Assembly (NCBI GenBank): GCA_031216915.1
Contig: CM062297.1
Span: forward strand, 182,164,083-182,228,082
Direction of reading: 5' to 3'
Length of the DNA stretch: 64,000 nucleotides
Source: Pictodentalium vernedei
Taxonomy: Eukaryota; Mollusca; Scaphopoda; Dentaliida; Dentaliidae
Notes under the pieces: model-generated
The model's input: the letters and a program-made list of their open reading frames with translations, nothing else
Database searches by the model: none
Told to the model about the DNA's origin: nothing
Shown: one piece after another, positions 44,952-55,109 of the stretch
Layout: each line of letters starts with the position of its first letter
Position numbering within the stretch: the first letter of the stretch is position 1
Program-made: the position numbers and the translations under genes

Positions 44952-45092
44952 GGTCCCTCTTCTTTCAGAAGTATTTCTGTTCCTATTTTCCGTTTGCTTT
45001 CAGAATACTTTCTTGCGGATGATCGATAAACATAAAATTTCGGTCGAAATTTTGTCCCAAATATTTTTCGGAGAATTTTGGGCCGAAGTTGT
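44952..45092 (-). pseudogene. Noggin relic, right of the gene
   Basis: Minus-strand reading KYLGQNFDRNFMFIDHPQES then ILKANGK (gene residues 84-110). After a frame change IGTEILLKEEGPT follows (gene 131-142). The roughly 60-bp part for residues 111-130 (YKFRKGHPPGPKPDF...) is deleted. Ends abruptly at a GT-rich tract (45093). Confidence 0.88.
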
Positions 45093-45240
45093 GTGTGTGA
45101 GTGGGGGAATGGCGCCGCCAGGGTGTGTGTGTGTGAGAGAGAGTGTTTGTGTGTGCGAATGAACCCCTGTGTATGTGTGTGTGTGTTTGTGTGTACATGT
45201 ACCTACATGTGTGTGTATTGTGGTTATTCCGTAGACTATC
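45093..45240. repeat. GT-rich repeat V, copy 1
   Basis: (GT)n blocks, then GAACCCCTGTGTATGTGTG, TACATGTACCTACATGTGTG, GTGGTTATTCCGTAGAC. The last ~80 bp recur at 46966-47047. Confidence 0.8.
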
Positions 45241-45373
45241 TTAACCCTTTTACGTACCTGAAACAAAATCCTGTCCTTAGGCCATTGTTAAAAAAATATC
45301 ACAGAACTGTGATCACAAAAGTGGACAGAAAATTTCGACCGGATCGCGACATGGTCGATATTCTCTGTGCATT

Positions 45374-45691
45374 TACAGTTAAAACTAGAAGTTCTATCAC
45401 GAACTGTGCGCTTATCTAGGCTTAATTGCGCGTAGGAATTGCGCGCAATTGCCAAATCGAATGGCATCCAAAGCACGGCAGGTTCTCCTGGTTACTCATA
45501 ACAAACACAGGCTATGTTTCTGCCAATGGACCTCCGGGTTACCCGGAGGTCCATTGGCTGAAATATTGCCTGTGCACAGGCCATATGTACAGAATTTGAA
45601 AGCCTTACTATGGTCATAACGCGTAGATTAACGCGCAGATCGACGTGCTATTTGTGCGCATTTCATGACAGGACTTCTAGTTTCAACTGTA
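45374..45691. mobile_element. TA-flanked MITE family E, copy E2
   Basis: TACAGTTAAAACTAGAAGTT left and ACTTCTAGTTTCAACTGTA right, with TA at both edges. Central hairpin CAATGGACCTCCGGGTTA / CCCGGAGGTCCATTGG. Confidence 0.88.
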
Positions 45692-46010
45692 TCTCCACGC
45701 AACACTGTAGAATCTCACCTGTTGGAAAAGGAATGCAAAGATTTTGAATCTACGATAATATTTTCTTTTGTTTTTCTTGATATGGTCTTGATTTCGCATT
45801 ATTGTATTTAAGAAATCACAACCCATTGTTGCAAGCGTGTTGAGATCTTATCACGAAAGAGGTCGCTTTTCTGATCACAGGAGATTGCAAAAATAGTTCA
45901 CATTAACGCGACCGGTCATATCTGTCATTTGCCTGTCGATCATTCTACCATTCTATCTGTCATACGCGTCCTCTCTATCACACACAGGCTCACACACATA
46001 CCGTCCTTGT

Positions 46011-46260
46011 TTAACCGTTTACCCAACGCAGACGATATCAAAAGTTATTATTTTAAATATCATTTTTTTTTAATTTTTCAAGAAATTTCAACAAAACCAT
46101 ATCATGTGACCCCTCTTTGGAACGAGCTCGACGAGCTCGTTCCAACGAGGGGTCACATGATATGGTTTTGTTGAAATTTTTTCAAAAATAATTTTTTTTC
46201 AAATGCTGAATTTGCATATTACGCGGGTGGATACGGGCGATTCGTTGGGTATAGGGTTAA
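46011..46260. mobile_element. TTAA MITE family B, copy B4 (inverted)
   Basis: TTAACCGTTTACCCAACGCA start, TTCGTTGGGTATAGGGTTAA end, opposite in orientation to B3. Variable position unpaired (T opposite C). Confidence 0.88.
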
Positions 46261-46965
46261 CCGTTTTTGTGGGACTTGTTTTCTTCTTTTGTTCTCGACG
46301 TCAAACATGTTCCCACAATATAGGGAAAATAAACCCTAATCCACTGTTTTCTTAGCGAGGATTCGGAAAAAAGGAAATCTTTCAGGAAACCCAAACACTA
46401 TTATATAGGTTATCACAAAACAGACCCCGTCACGCACGCACCCTCGCATACAACCAGTCGTACACACACGTACTATACACGTACATGTTCGTAGACATCT
46501 TCGCATGTGTAGAGTTCGTGTACAATGTCAGCCGAAAATAAATGAGAGAATCCAGAAAGAAAAGTCCTGGTACACTCCCCTTGATTGAAAAGTTCAACAC
46601 ATGACATTATTTCTCGAGAAGCTTTTTCATGAGAACTTTCCAAGAAATGATGTCAAGTGTTGAAGTTTTCGAAAGAGGAAAATGGGATAGCAAGTTTCTT
46701 GTGTGTAGCTTACAATTTATTTCAGCTTGTTCTGTATCGGCAGTCCTGGGGCGATAGTCTGTCTATGCGTAGTTCTGCTGACATTTTGAAGGTCTTCTGT
46801 TCTAGGAAGGATTAGCTTAGTGAATTGGCTTGGCACGTGTCATAAGTACCTCCATCTCTCCACGTGGAAGTGGTAAAGCAATTGTTATTACTTTCTTGTT
46901 ACTGTGTTCAAACTCATTGGTTGACAAGAATACAACAACAGTCATCTTTTTTCTTTTTGTCCCCT
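46261..46965. other. No gene recognised
   Basis: Short inverted repeat TTGAAAAGTTCAACAC...GTGTTGAAG near 46586-46662; otherwise nothing. Confidence 0.4.
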
Positions 46966-47047
46966 TAATATGAACCCCTGTGTATTTGTGTGTGTGTATT
47001 TGTGTGTACATGTACCTACACGTGTGTGTTTTGTGGTTATTCCGTAG
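46966..47047. repeat. GT-rich repeat V, copy 2
   Basis: TATGAACCCCTGTGTATTTG, TACATGTACCTACACGTGTG, GTGGTTATTCCGTAGACC. Colinear with 45160-45240. Confidence 0.8.
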
Positions 47048-47302
47048 ACCCTGGAATACTTTCTTCTAGAATGCCCAAAATACCAGTCTAAAAGAATAAG
47101 GTTCACTGGGAGTATAATGGGGAAGTGGAATGGGAGAATGAAGGACATGTGTTTAGTGAGTGACTCGAAGGAGAGGGTTAATATGCTAGTCGGGAAGATT
47201 GGGAAGAATGGGGCGTGGGATGTCATCAAGCAGTTCGTTTCCGAGTGTTGGAAGGAGAGAAGAAGCGTAGGAATAGGGAGGCAGTTGGGTGCACAGGGGT
47301 AG
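47048..47302 (+). pseudogene. LINE ORF2 C-terminal scrap
   Basis: Reads LEYFLLECPKYQSKRIRF...GKWNGRMKD...WKERR. The ECPKYxxxR phrase is typical of the cysteine/histidine tail after the RT domain in many non-LTR elements. It starts exactly where the GT repeat ends. Different element from the LINE at 29-31 kb. Confidence 0.65.
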
Positions 47303-47393
47303 CCAAGGCCTTCTCGCCCGAGAACCGCGACAAATCAGCGGCCGGCTAAAGTGTTATTATCTGTTTAGACTTGTGAGAAACCGTTTTGAAACG

Positions 47394-47660
47394 TACAGTA
47401 CATGGAGAGTGTATTATCACTAAATCACCCGCAGAGTGGAGATTCCACCCGAGCAATAATTGCAAATTTGTTGCAAAGTATAACCAGCACCTGCAAAGTT
47501 TCAGCCAATGGACCTCCGGGTTAAACCCGGAGGTCCATTGGCTGAAACATTGCTTGTTTTTTTTGTTACCCAAGATATGTACAAAATTTGAAATTTATAG
47601 CTTGGGTGATAACTCCACTCCGCGGGTGATTTAGTTACAATCCACTCTCCACGTACTGTA
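47394..47660. mobile_element. TA-flanked MITE family F, copy F1
   Basis: TACAGTACATGGAGAGTG left, CACTCTCCACGTACTGTA right; TA at both edges. About 45 bp of inverted repeat continue with AAATCACCCGC(A/G)G. Centre: GCCAATGGACCTCCGGGTTA / ACCCGGAGGTCCATTGGC. Confidence 0.9.
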
Positions 47661-47756
47661 GCAGGTCAGAAAATAGTCCACCGAAATACTAAAAATTACT
47701 TCAAACTCAGTTAGAACGTGTAGAGATATTCTTTAACCACTCACCCACCGTAAGTC

Positions 47757-48030
47757 CTGAGCACGGTGGCTCAGTGGTTACGGCATCGGATTTCAAATCG
47801 AAAGGTCCACGGTTCGATCCCCATCAGAGGTAAACGCATTGCGTCCTTGGGCAAGGCACTTAATTCCGATTGACTTGCTTGGGTGAGCGGTGACACAGTG
47901 GCGCTGAACACTAAAGCGTACTATAAGTGGCTCTCACGGGATACTCCGACTTTCCCCACCCGTAAAACTGTCCGACACGCGGAGACCCTGGCTGTCAGTA
48001 GTGTCGTTAAAACCCCAATAAAGAAAAGAA
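47757..48030 (+). mobile_element. SINE copy S8, tRNA-headed, body shortened
   Basis: GAGCACGGTGGCTCAGTGG (box A), GGTCCACGGTTCGATCCCC (box B), GGCAAGGCACTTAATTCCG. About 90 bp of the middle body are missing, then GATACTCCGACTTTCCCCAC, CCGTAAAACTGTCCGACACG and a tail. Confidence 0.85.
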
Positions 48031-48190
48031 CAAATTCATTTGAAAAAGTAACATATATTTAGGCCTAAAAAATTCAAAATATGTTTCTCAGGCCCTCCCG
48101 CTTGGTCCTTTTGGCGGCCGCATGCTCTCTTTTTATTAAATGGTTTATGTCTAATATTTTACCCAAGTTAATTTTTTTTATAAATTTGTC

Positions 48191-48250
48191 CCTTGAGTGC
48201 AAGAAGGCTTTGCAATGCTTTAGCATTGCAAAGCGTTCTTGCTCTCAAGG
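48191..48250. repeat. Hairpin M, copy 2
   Basis: CCTTGAGTGCAAGAAGGCTT / AAGCGTTCTTGCTCTCAAGG with inner TTTGCAATGCT/AGCATTGCAAA. Confidence 0.65.
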
Positions 48251-48789
48251 AACGAAATACACCATCACCAATGCTATTCCCTACATTATAAGGCCTAAAA
48301 CATAAACCAAGAGCATGAACTTTGATGGCAAAGAAATAATTATACAAATAAAAAATAAAATAAAAACCGCTCGCCCGCATGCAATTTTATAAATAATGGC
48401 CTGAGAAACATAAGATTTCTGCAAAATACCACAGGGTTATTCAATTAAGCAAACATCCAGATTACTTGGGTATCCAGACAAAATACCATTGGACAGTTAA
48501 ATGCGTCTCGGGATGAAAATCCTATTTTCAAAAATTACCCTTTGGACATAATCCCCTCACTTTAATAAGTTTCAGTGGCTGACAAAAACCTCTCACGCAC
48601 TTTAATTTTCAGGAGTGGGAATAACCCCTTCAGACTGAATCTATATCTATTAGAATTAACAGAGACAAAATCGGTCATTTATAAAAAAATTTCTTCGTTA
48701 TTGTTGAATAGTATATAATTTAATTTTCTTTAATCATATGTGATATTTCATTAACTGTTTATTTCACAAGACTAGTAGTCGACAATAGC
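48251..48789. other. No gene recognised
   Basis: AT-rich; no repeat link noticed. Confidence 0.4.
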
Positions 48790-49000
48790 AAAATATATCT
48801 CCTGAATAACATTTTCATTTTTTAGCCCCGAAAACGTAGAGTATGACCTCCTCTCATTGGAACGGGCTCGAAGAGCTCGTTCCAATGAGCGGTCATAGCC
48901 TCTCTTTCCGGGTCAAGAAAATGAAAACATAAAATTTTGTTATCGATATTTGTGAATAGCGCTGGTCGGTTTTTCGTCATCGTGTTTGGGAAAGGGTTAA
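48790..49000. mobile_element. TTAA MITE family A, copy A10, left end decayed
   Basis: Core CTCATTGGAACGGGCTCG / GAGCTCGTTCCAATGAG (variable pair A:T). Right end AATAGCGCTGGTCGG...GGGAAAGGGTTAA. Left terminus is not identifiable. Confidence 0.75.
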
Positions 49001-49317
49001 GTTACACATAATGTGAGAAAAAGAAAAGGAAGAAACACTGCAAATGATATGTCTGCTTCTGAAAAATTAATGGAAGATATTAAATTTTCTGAACTGGACT
49101 CATTAAATTTTCTAAACTGGGGCCATTATGTCAGCCTCTGAAAGTGGATTAAGTCCTAAGAGGATTTTTAAGGGGGTTGTGTTCTCTCCGGGGGAGGGGG
49201 GGGGGTAAATCGTTAGTTGAGCCTATCGCACTTCCTCCAAAATATTGAAGGTTATCCCTCTCTGGGCCTATATCAATACAGTGTGGGTGCAAAAAGCAAC
49301 GTTGTCGGGAATATAAG

Positions 49318-49430
49318 AATGCAGTACGGCCGCAGTGGACTGGTCACTTTCTACAGGGGGCAATTTTCTACGAAAGCATTAATATTCCGTGGACAGTGGC
49401 CAGTTCACGGCGACTATATTGTATATATTG
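49318..49430. mobile_element. Family D remnant, copy D5
   Basis: GCAGTACGGCCGCAGTGGAC / GTCCGTGG...CAGTTCACGGCGAC. A short, strongly paired version (about 110 bp). Confidence 0.6.
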
Positions 49431-50307
49431 GCAAAGAATGAGGCAAATTCATTTTTTTTTCATTGTGTGTGTTTAAAAGAACATTGATAGGTTTAATAAA
49501 TGCTATACTCACTTCAGCCGGAGTGTGAAGTTCTTCATCAGAAACAAAAAATCTGTCCGTAAAATTCCCTCAAGAATAAAAAATATCTCCTTTTATTTTC
49601 ACAGCTGGAAATATAATTTTCACTTCTAGGTTGAGTCTCCTTATCACTGATAAATAGGTGTTTTATGTTCCGTCACATCTGAGTCTGTGATCACATCTCG
49701 ACTGATACAACGAATATATACCTTGTCTTCAGTTTTCTTTGTGTGGTCATAGTAGCGTGCAAGACAACCCAGCGACACTATGTCTAGACGTCGGTGAGGC
49801 TGGGGCTTGGCTGTGGGACGCCCTGTTCCTTGTGCTAAGATGCTTGTGTATACAATACGTACGCGTAACAACAATAAAACACGTAGTGGAGATGCTCTCG
49901 AGTAATTTTTGATTTTCCCAAATGTTGGTGATTGTTCCACTTAGCGTACCTGTTGCATTTAACGCGAAATGAAAGTTTACATCAACGTCTTGATATTAAA
50001 AAGTTACGATCATTCTGCTACTAATAAATAAAGTGATTTGGCAGTTCGCCGGAGGTGATTCACACACTTCAGTTAACGTTTTGTACCGTCTTCGATTGTA
50101 TCATTTAGTTTTCTTTTAAATTGTGGTGGAAGATAACTAGCGTTCTTATTGGTTTATAACATAAATATGGGCAGTTCTGATTGAAGGTATATATGTTTCA
50201 CTGTAATTAATAAAAAAAAAAAATATTTATTTTCAAGCAAAGTTTACAATTTCGATACACTCTTACAATGATAAATAAACAATTAGAACCACTATTTTAT
50301 AATTTAA
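49431..50307. other. No gene recognised
   Basis: Includes a 98-residue minus-strand frame (49644-49940) without recognisable family. Confidence 0.4.
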
Positions 50308-50315
50308 GGCAGCTC

Positions 50316-51015
50316 CAGGGATGTGGCTAGAGGGTTTCAGCAGGGGGTCGGGGGGGGGGGGGGGGGTGCCACCGGTGTAAATTCCAACTGTGAGTGGATT
50401 CGATAGGTGGTTGCACTGCAGCGCTGGGTGATATCTTTTAACCCTTTACCCAACTAATCGCCCGCATCCGCCCGCGTAATATGCAAATACAGCTGCTGAA
50501 AAAATATTATTTTTCCACAAAACCATATCATGTGACCCCTCTTTGGAACGAGCTCGTCGAGCTCGTTCCAAAGAGGGGTCACATGATATGGTTTTGTTGA
50601 AATCTTTTTTAAAAAATTTAAAAAAATGATATTTAAAATAATGAATTTTGAAATCGTATGCGTTGGGTAAAGGGTTATGAACCCTTCTGAAAATTTTCAC
50701 TAGTCCTGAAACGAAAAAAGCATCATTTATAATGTATCTGGGTCAGAAAATTTACCGGATTGATGTCAGAGTCGAAATTTTGAGGCCATGTCAATTTTAG
50801 AGTTGGAAATTTGAAACTCAAGTTTCCAGTTGGAAATAAAAGATCAAAATTTCTCATCATTAGTTGGAATTTTAATATTTTTCATGAACAATGTTAATTT
50901 ATTGAATTTCCAACTATTTGATTTTTGACCTCGGAATTTCCAACTATTGAAAAAAATACTCCTAGCTGGGAGAGGGGTGAGACACCCCACCACCCACCCT
51001 GTCGCCACATCCCTG
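50316..51015. mobile_element. hAT-like element with perfect 8-bp duplication
   Basis: CAGGGATGTGGCTAGAGGG left and CCCTGTCGCCACATCCCTG right. Target duplication GGCAGCTC (50308-50315, 51016-51023) is perfect. Interior has repeated AGTTGGAAATT / AATTTCCAACT inverted blocks and a G run (50350-50367). Non-coding; B5 is nested inside. Confidence 0.88.
50438..50678. mobile_element. TTAA MITE family B, copy B5
   Basis: TTAACCCTTTACCCAAC start, GGGTAAAGGGTTAT end (right TTAA changed). Perfect core, variable pair T:A. Inserted in the hAT-like element. Confidence 0.9.
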
Positions 51016-51093
51016 GGCAGCTCCGTTCCTGGCAATTTGTCCCCTTCAATGCCATGAAATAACTTAGTGTTTCTCGGGTAATCGGATTTCTCT

Positions 51094-51500
51094 TACAGCA
51101 CTCCCGTCGTGGACTGGTTACTTTCCACGGGTGGGCAATATTTCCACGGATGCAACAATATGAGATTCCAAACTCTAATTATAGGAATAATCATCAAAAA
51201 CTTAATTAACCCTTTACCCAACGAATCGCCCTCATCCGCCCGCGTAATATGCAAATTCAGCAGCTGAAAAAATATTATTTTTCGAAAAATTTCAACAAAA
51301 CCATATCATGTGACTCCTCTTTGGAACGAGCTCGTCGAGCTCGTTCCAAAGAGGGGTCACATGATATGGTTTTGTTGAAATTTTTTGAAAATTTTTAAAA
51401 AATTATATTTAAAATTATAAATTTGGAAATCGTCTGCGTTGGGTAAAGGGTTAACGAAGCACCGGGTAGTTTGCTTATGATGATTTTTATGAATGCCGAA
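51094..51500. mobile_element. Family D, copy D2, split by a B MITE
   Basis: TACAGCACTCCCGTCGTGGA left, GGTTACTTTCCACGGGTGGG, ATTATAGGAATAATCATCAA. After B6 it resumes CGAAGCACCGGGTAGT, half of the D1 inner hairpin. The right end is lost into minisatellite W1. Confidence 0.7.
51206..51454. mobile_element. TTAA MITE family B, copy B6
   Basis: Both TTAA ends present. Variable pair T:A as in B5. Inserted in the loop of the D2 inner hairpin. Confidence 0.92.
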
Positions 51501-51640
51501 CATTTCCCCATCGGACATTTCTCCATACGGATATTTCACCATTGGACAATTCCCCATGCGGACATTTCACCATTGGACATTTCCCCTTGCGGACATTTCC
51601 TCATGGAGGGCGGACATTTCACCATTTGACGAAGAACCTT
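51490..51640. repeat. Minisatellite W1
   Basis: Six to eight units like CGGACATTTC(C/A)CCAT(G) in this orientation, period about 15-18 bp. Confidence 0.8.
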
Positions 51641-51768
51641 TTGCAAGTGCAATATCTTATTGTATATTTCAAACAAAAATTGTATTTAAACAACAAATGA
51701 ATTTTCGGAATGGAACATGATATATTTTATAACACAGTAAGATAGAGGATGTGCAACGAGTTCACATT

Positions 51769-52019
51769 TTAACCCTTTACCCAACGTAACGGCCAAAACC
51801 GGCCAGCGCTATTCTCAAAAATCGCCAATTAATTTTCATTATTTTTTCATTTTTTGTCTCAAAAACATAGGTTATGAGCCCTCGTTGGAACGAGCTCGAC
51901 GAGCTCGTTCCAACGAGGGGTCATAACCTATGTTTTTGAGACAAAAAATGAAAAAAATTAGTTATTCAAGAATTTTTTTTGCAAGTGTCGTCTGCTTTTC
52001 ATGTTAGGTAAAGGGTTAA
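51769..52019. mobile_element. TTAA MITE family A, copy A11
   Basis: Near-consensus copy: TTAACCCTTTACCCAACG...GTAAAGGGTTAA. Variable pair G:C. Confidence 0.93.
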
Positions 52020-52269
52020 AGTGAAATTTACAAAAGAGTTAAGTAAAATGGGTCTGAGCCGCGCTTTGGGTAAGGGACATGCTTAATTCAATGGGTGAGT
52101 TTTGGAAATGTCACTATAAACTGGGGACGGGTTGCAGATTCTATTTATCACCTAGTCGCACCATTATAAAACATTCCTAGAAATTACCTAGAGAAACTGC
52201 GTTTCCTATAAAACTCAAGTCTGGATGCGATTCGAGCGATGCGATAAATCTAAAGTCACAGGTATCTCC

Positions 52270-52511
52270 TCAACCCTTTACCTAACACGAAAAGCAGACG
52301 ACGCTTGCAAACAAAATTCTCGAATAACTATTTTTTTCATTTTTTTGGCTCAAAAACATAGGTTATGAACCCTCATTGGAACGAGCTCGACGAAATCGTT
52401 CCAAAGAGTGTCATAACCTATGTTTTTGAGACAAAAAATAATGAAAATTAATTGGCGATTTTTGTGAATAGCGCTGGCCGGTTTTTTCCGTTACATTGGG
52501 TAAAGGGTTAA
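52270..52511. mobile_element. TTAA MITE family A, copy A12 (inverted)
   Basis: Starts TCAACCCTTTACCTAACACG (TTAA mutated to TCAA) and ends GGGTAAAGGGTTAA. Opposite orientation to A11, 250 bp away. Core partly eroded (GACGAAATCG); variable position unpaired. Confidence 0.88.
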
Positions 52512-53619
52512 CTATTAACAGAAAAGCGCTAACGTATCCGGTGTGCAGCGAACTTAAGAAAATCGTTCGCTCGCGTTCAGTGTATTTTCTCCTTTACTGT
52601 TCTGACGTCAAAGAGCATGAAAGCAGTTCGTTTCTTCACACACACACATTTCAACCACACTGGGAACACATAAGCCTATTTGCACCTCATTCACACACTC
52701 TAAAAACTCTTCAAGTGTTTTAATGTTATCACTACACGAGATCATTCAATCATTCACCCAAAATCTTATAGTTGTGTTTGACTCGTTTCCTGGTTTGTTC
52801 ACCAATTCTGTGTTGCAAGATTGTTGTTGCTCGGACGTTTTCTTGCTAAGCTCTTCTGTAAAAGTCAATATACTGGGATGTTTGTGTCCAGTGAGATCGC
52901 GGAATAAATTCCGGCACTCACATCATGTTATTTGTTCGGTCACCGGCTTATAAAGTAACGTCATGGACGTCATGGACGCCCCACATTACAAGTAACAGAA
53001 AGCAACAATGAGGCGTGGGCACTTCTGGCAGATCACAACATCCAGAGAACTCCTGAGACAGCTAGGACTCGCCGGTCCATCCAAGTCAGTCCGCCAATCA
53101 ATACAACAGCCCGACAACACCAACAACCATTACCGTCTCACCTTCGTAGACACCTCCACCCAAAAAGAAAAACAAGCGACACAAACGCCGTGAAACAGAC
53201 AAAGAGGCTCAGCCTTTCATACTCCGCTGCTTCCTATCTTGATCGGCATATGCGAAAAACTTCAAACTTCCAAGAAGGGTCGAAATGGGCTTGCCTCAAA
53301 CCGCCCCTGACGCCTTCAGCGCGCGAAACATTGCTTCACCAATATTACAAGAGGAAATGTTTTTATGGCGACGGAACCTAATCGATTACAGAGAATCATT
53401 GGGCCCTCAGACGGAGGCTGGAAGGAACGAAATCTGTCAGTCACATATGTTGCGTCAAAATGTGAAAGATAATCATTCAAACCATCTGGGGCGTTTTGTT
53501 TTACATGTTCCATTGCCAATAGTAAATCATCAAGTGGCAGAAATGCACGTCCATTAACCTTGGGACAAAACTCCATAACTTTAACATGAGATTTATATTC
53601 ATTCACAAGGCTAAAATCT
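52512..53619. other. Coding-like scraps, not recognised
   Basis: Plus-strand frames at 53008-53193 (MRRGHFWQITTSRELLRQLG...) and 53190-53557 look less random than average, but I cannot name a domain. They end before the W2 repeats. Low confidence that anything is a gene. Confidence 0.25.
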
Positions 53620-53785
53620 GGAAGTGCTTTGGGATAATTCGTACAACAACACTATCTATTTGAAACAATAAGTAAGATAAAAATAGCATTGGGAAATTCT
53701 CCATGTGCTTTGGGTTAATTCATACAACAACACTATCTGTTTGAAAAAATAAAGTAAGAAAGAAAATTGCATGGGGAAATGCCTG
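53620..53785. repeat. ~85-bp tandem duplication
   Basis: AAGTGCTTTGGGATAATTCG...GTACAACAACACTATCTA and ATGTGCTTTGGGTTAATTCA...TACAACAACACTATCTG. Leads into W2. Confidence 0.75.
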
Positions 53786-53940
53786 TAGGAAGAAAAAACC
53801 CATGGGTAAATGTCTGTAGTAAAAAATGCATGGGGGCGATATCCGGTTTTTTTATTAAGTAGCATGGGAAATTGTCCTGCCAAAACTGCATGGGTAAATG
53901 TCCGCATGGGCAAATGTCCGATGGGCAAATGCCCGTGCAC
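53755..53940. repeat. Minisatellite W2 (inverted relative to W1)
   Basis: Units like GCATGGG(T/C)AAATGTCCG, the reverse complement of the W1 unit. W1 and W2 face each other across 2.1 kb. Confidence 0.8.
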
Positions 53941-54024
53941 CGATTTTTTATTACCTGGTAAACGCAGGCGTGGGCATCACTGCCTACGCATGGATTACGA
54001 CCAGTCCACTGCGGCAATACTGTA
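53941..54024. mobile_element. Family D right end, copy D3
   Basis: GTGGGCATCACTGCCTACGC, GGATTACGACCAGTCCACTG, CGGCAATACTGTA. Left half missing. Confidence 0.6.
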
Positions 54025-54222
54025 TACTTTCATTTTTTTACTCGCCTTGACTTCTGTTCTTTTTGTGTTTGATTTTGCCTTGTTTTTCACGGGGGTGGTG
54101 GGGATGTTTTGTTGTTACTATTATTAAAATAATAATGTATCGTTGTTTATTCAACTTTATTGAAGGCTGCAAAAAAACAAAAAAAAAAACAAAGTGGACT
54201 AAAGACGGGGGTGTAGCCATTT

Positions 54223-54617
54223 TTATTACACGCCTGTTCTATGAAATTCCCATTTGCAGCAACACTAAGCCATGTGGAAAATGAAAATCTGTTCCGCACA
54301 TATGTGCGGAACGGAAATCGTTGACGGACTATTTTTAAATAGAAGCGAAATTTTACTGGAAGTTTCTACAAATCATGCAAAGCAATTACAATTTGAATTG
54401 CCAGCGGTAGCTGAAAATCATCGCCTGAGTTCCAATGTGTTCTATGTGCCAGCACGCACATAGAACATATTGGAACTCACGATACGAAAAAGTAACACGG
54501 GTTCACTTCGCAAATTTGGTTGGCGATAAAATGTATTGTTTTTGTGGATAGTTGTCAAATGAATTGCTGAGTGTTCTTCAAATAATTATTTTTATAGACG
54601 TGAAGGCGTGTAATAAA
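54223..54617 (+). mobile_element. Family C element, copy C3 (reference copy)
   Basis: TTTATTACACGCCT left, GGCGTGTAATAAA right. Hairpin 1: CTGTTCCGCACATATGTGCG at 54289-54311. Hairpin 2: GAGTTCCAATGTGTTCTATG / CATAGAACATATTGGAACTC at 54427-54474. Non-coding. Confidence 0.8.
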
Positions 54618-54775
54618 CACAGAACGACACACGCGTGGGAATGGGTTAATCGATATGGCACTTGTGTCATCGCGGAAGGATAAACCTCGAGGCCTGCGGC
54701 CTCGAGTTTTATCCTTCCGAGCTGCCACTCGTGCCATATCGATTAACCCTTTCACACACGTGTGTCGTTCTGTGT
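54616..54775. mobile_element. Palindromic element C', copy 3
   Basis: ACACAGAACGACACACGCG to CACGTGTGTCGTTCTGTGT. Its inner palindrome, GGATAAACCTCGAGGCC / GGCCTCGAGTTTTATCC, differs completely from copy 1. Confidence 0.78.
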
Positions 54776-54908
54776 ATATATGTTTAATCTTCAGTTTTTA
54801 TTGCTAATTGATATTGTTTGAAACCTTCTCTTCATCGAGGTAAACTATTTTCCTTAGTTCGGCTTGTTGTAATGGTGTCAGCTACTTCCAAGGAGATAAT
54901 GTCTTCCA

Positions 54909-55109
54909 ACAGTATGGCCGCGATGACTGGGTACTTTCCACGGCTGGGCAATATTTCCACGGACGCAATAATATTAGATTCCAAACACTAATTTTAGGAA
55001 TAATCATAAAAAAAATTAATAAAAATTTTGCTGATGATGATTGTTAACGCATGCGTGGACATCATTTCCCACGCGTGGATTCCCATCAGTCCACGCTGAC
55101 TGCACTGTA
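54909..55109. mobile_element. TA-flanked MITE family D, copy D4
   Basis: AACAGTATGGCCGCGATGAC left, GTCCACGCTGACTGCACTGTA right. Contains ATTTTAGGAATAATCATAAA but not the CGCCGGG hairpin of D1/D2, so that hairpin is an optional module. Confidence 0.78.

Noticed and set aside
51490-53940. CRISPR-like array
   Set aside because: Short units without unique spacers of constant length, in a eukaryotic repeat context.
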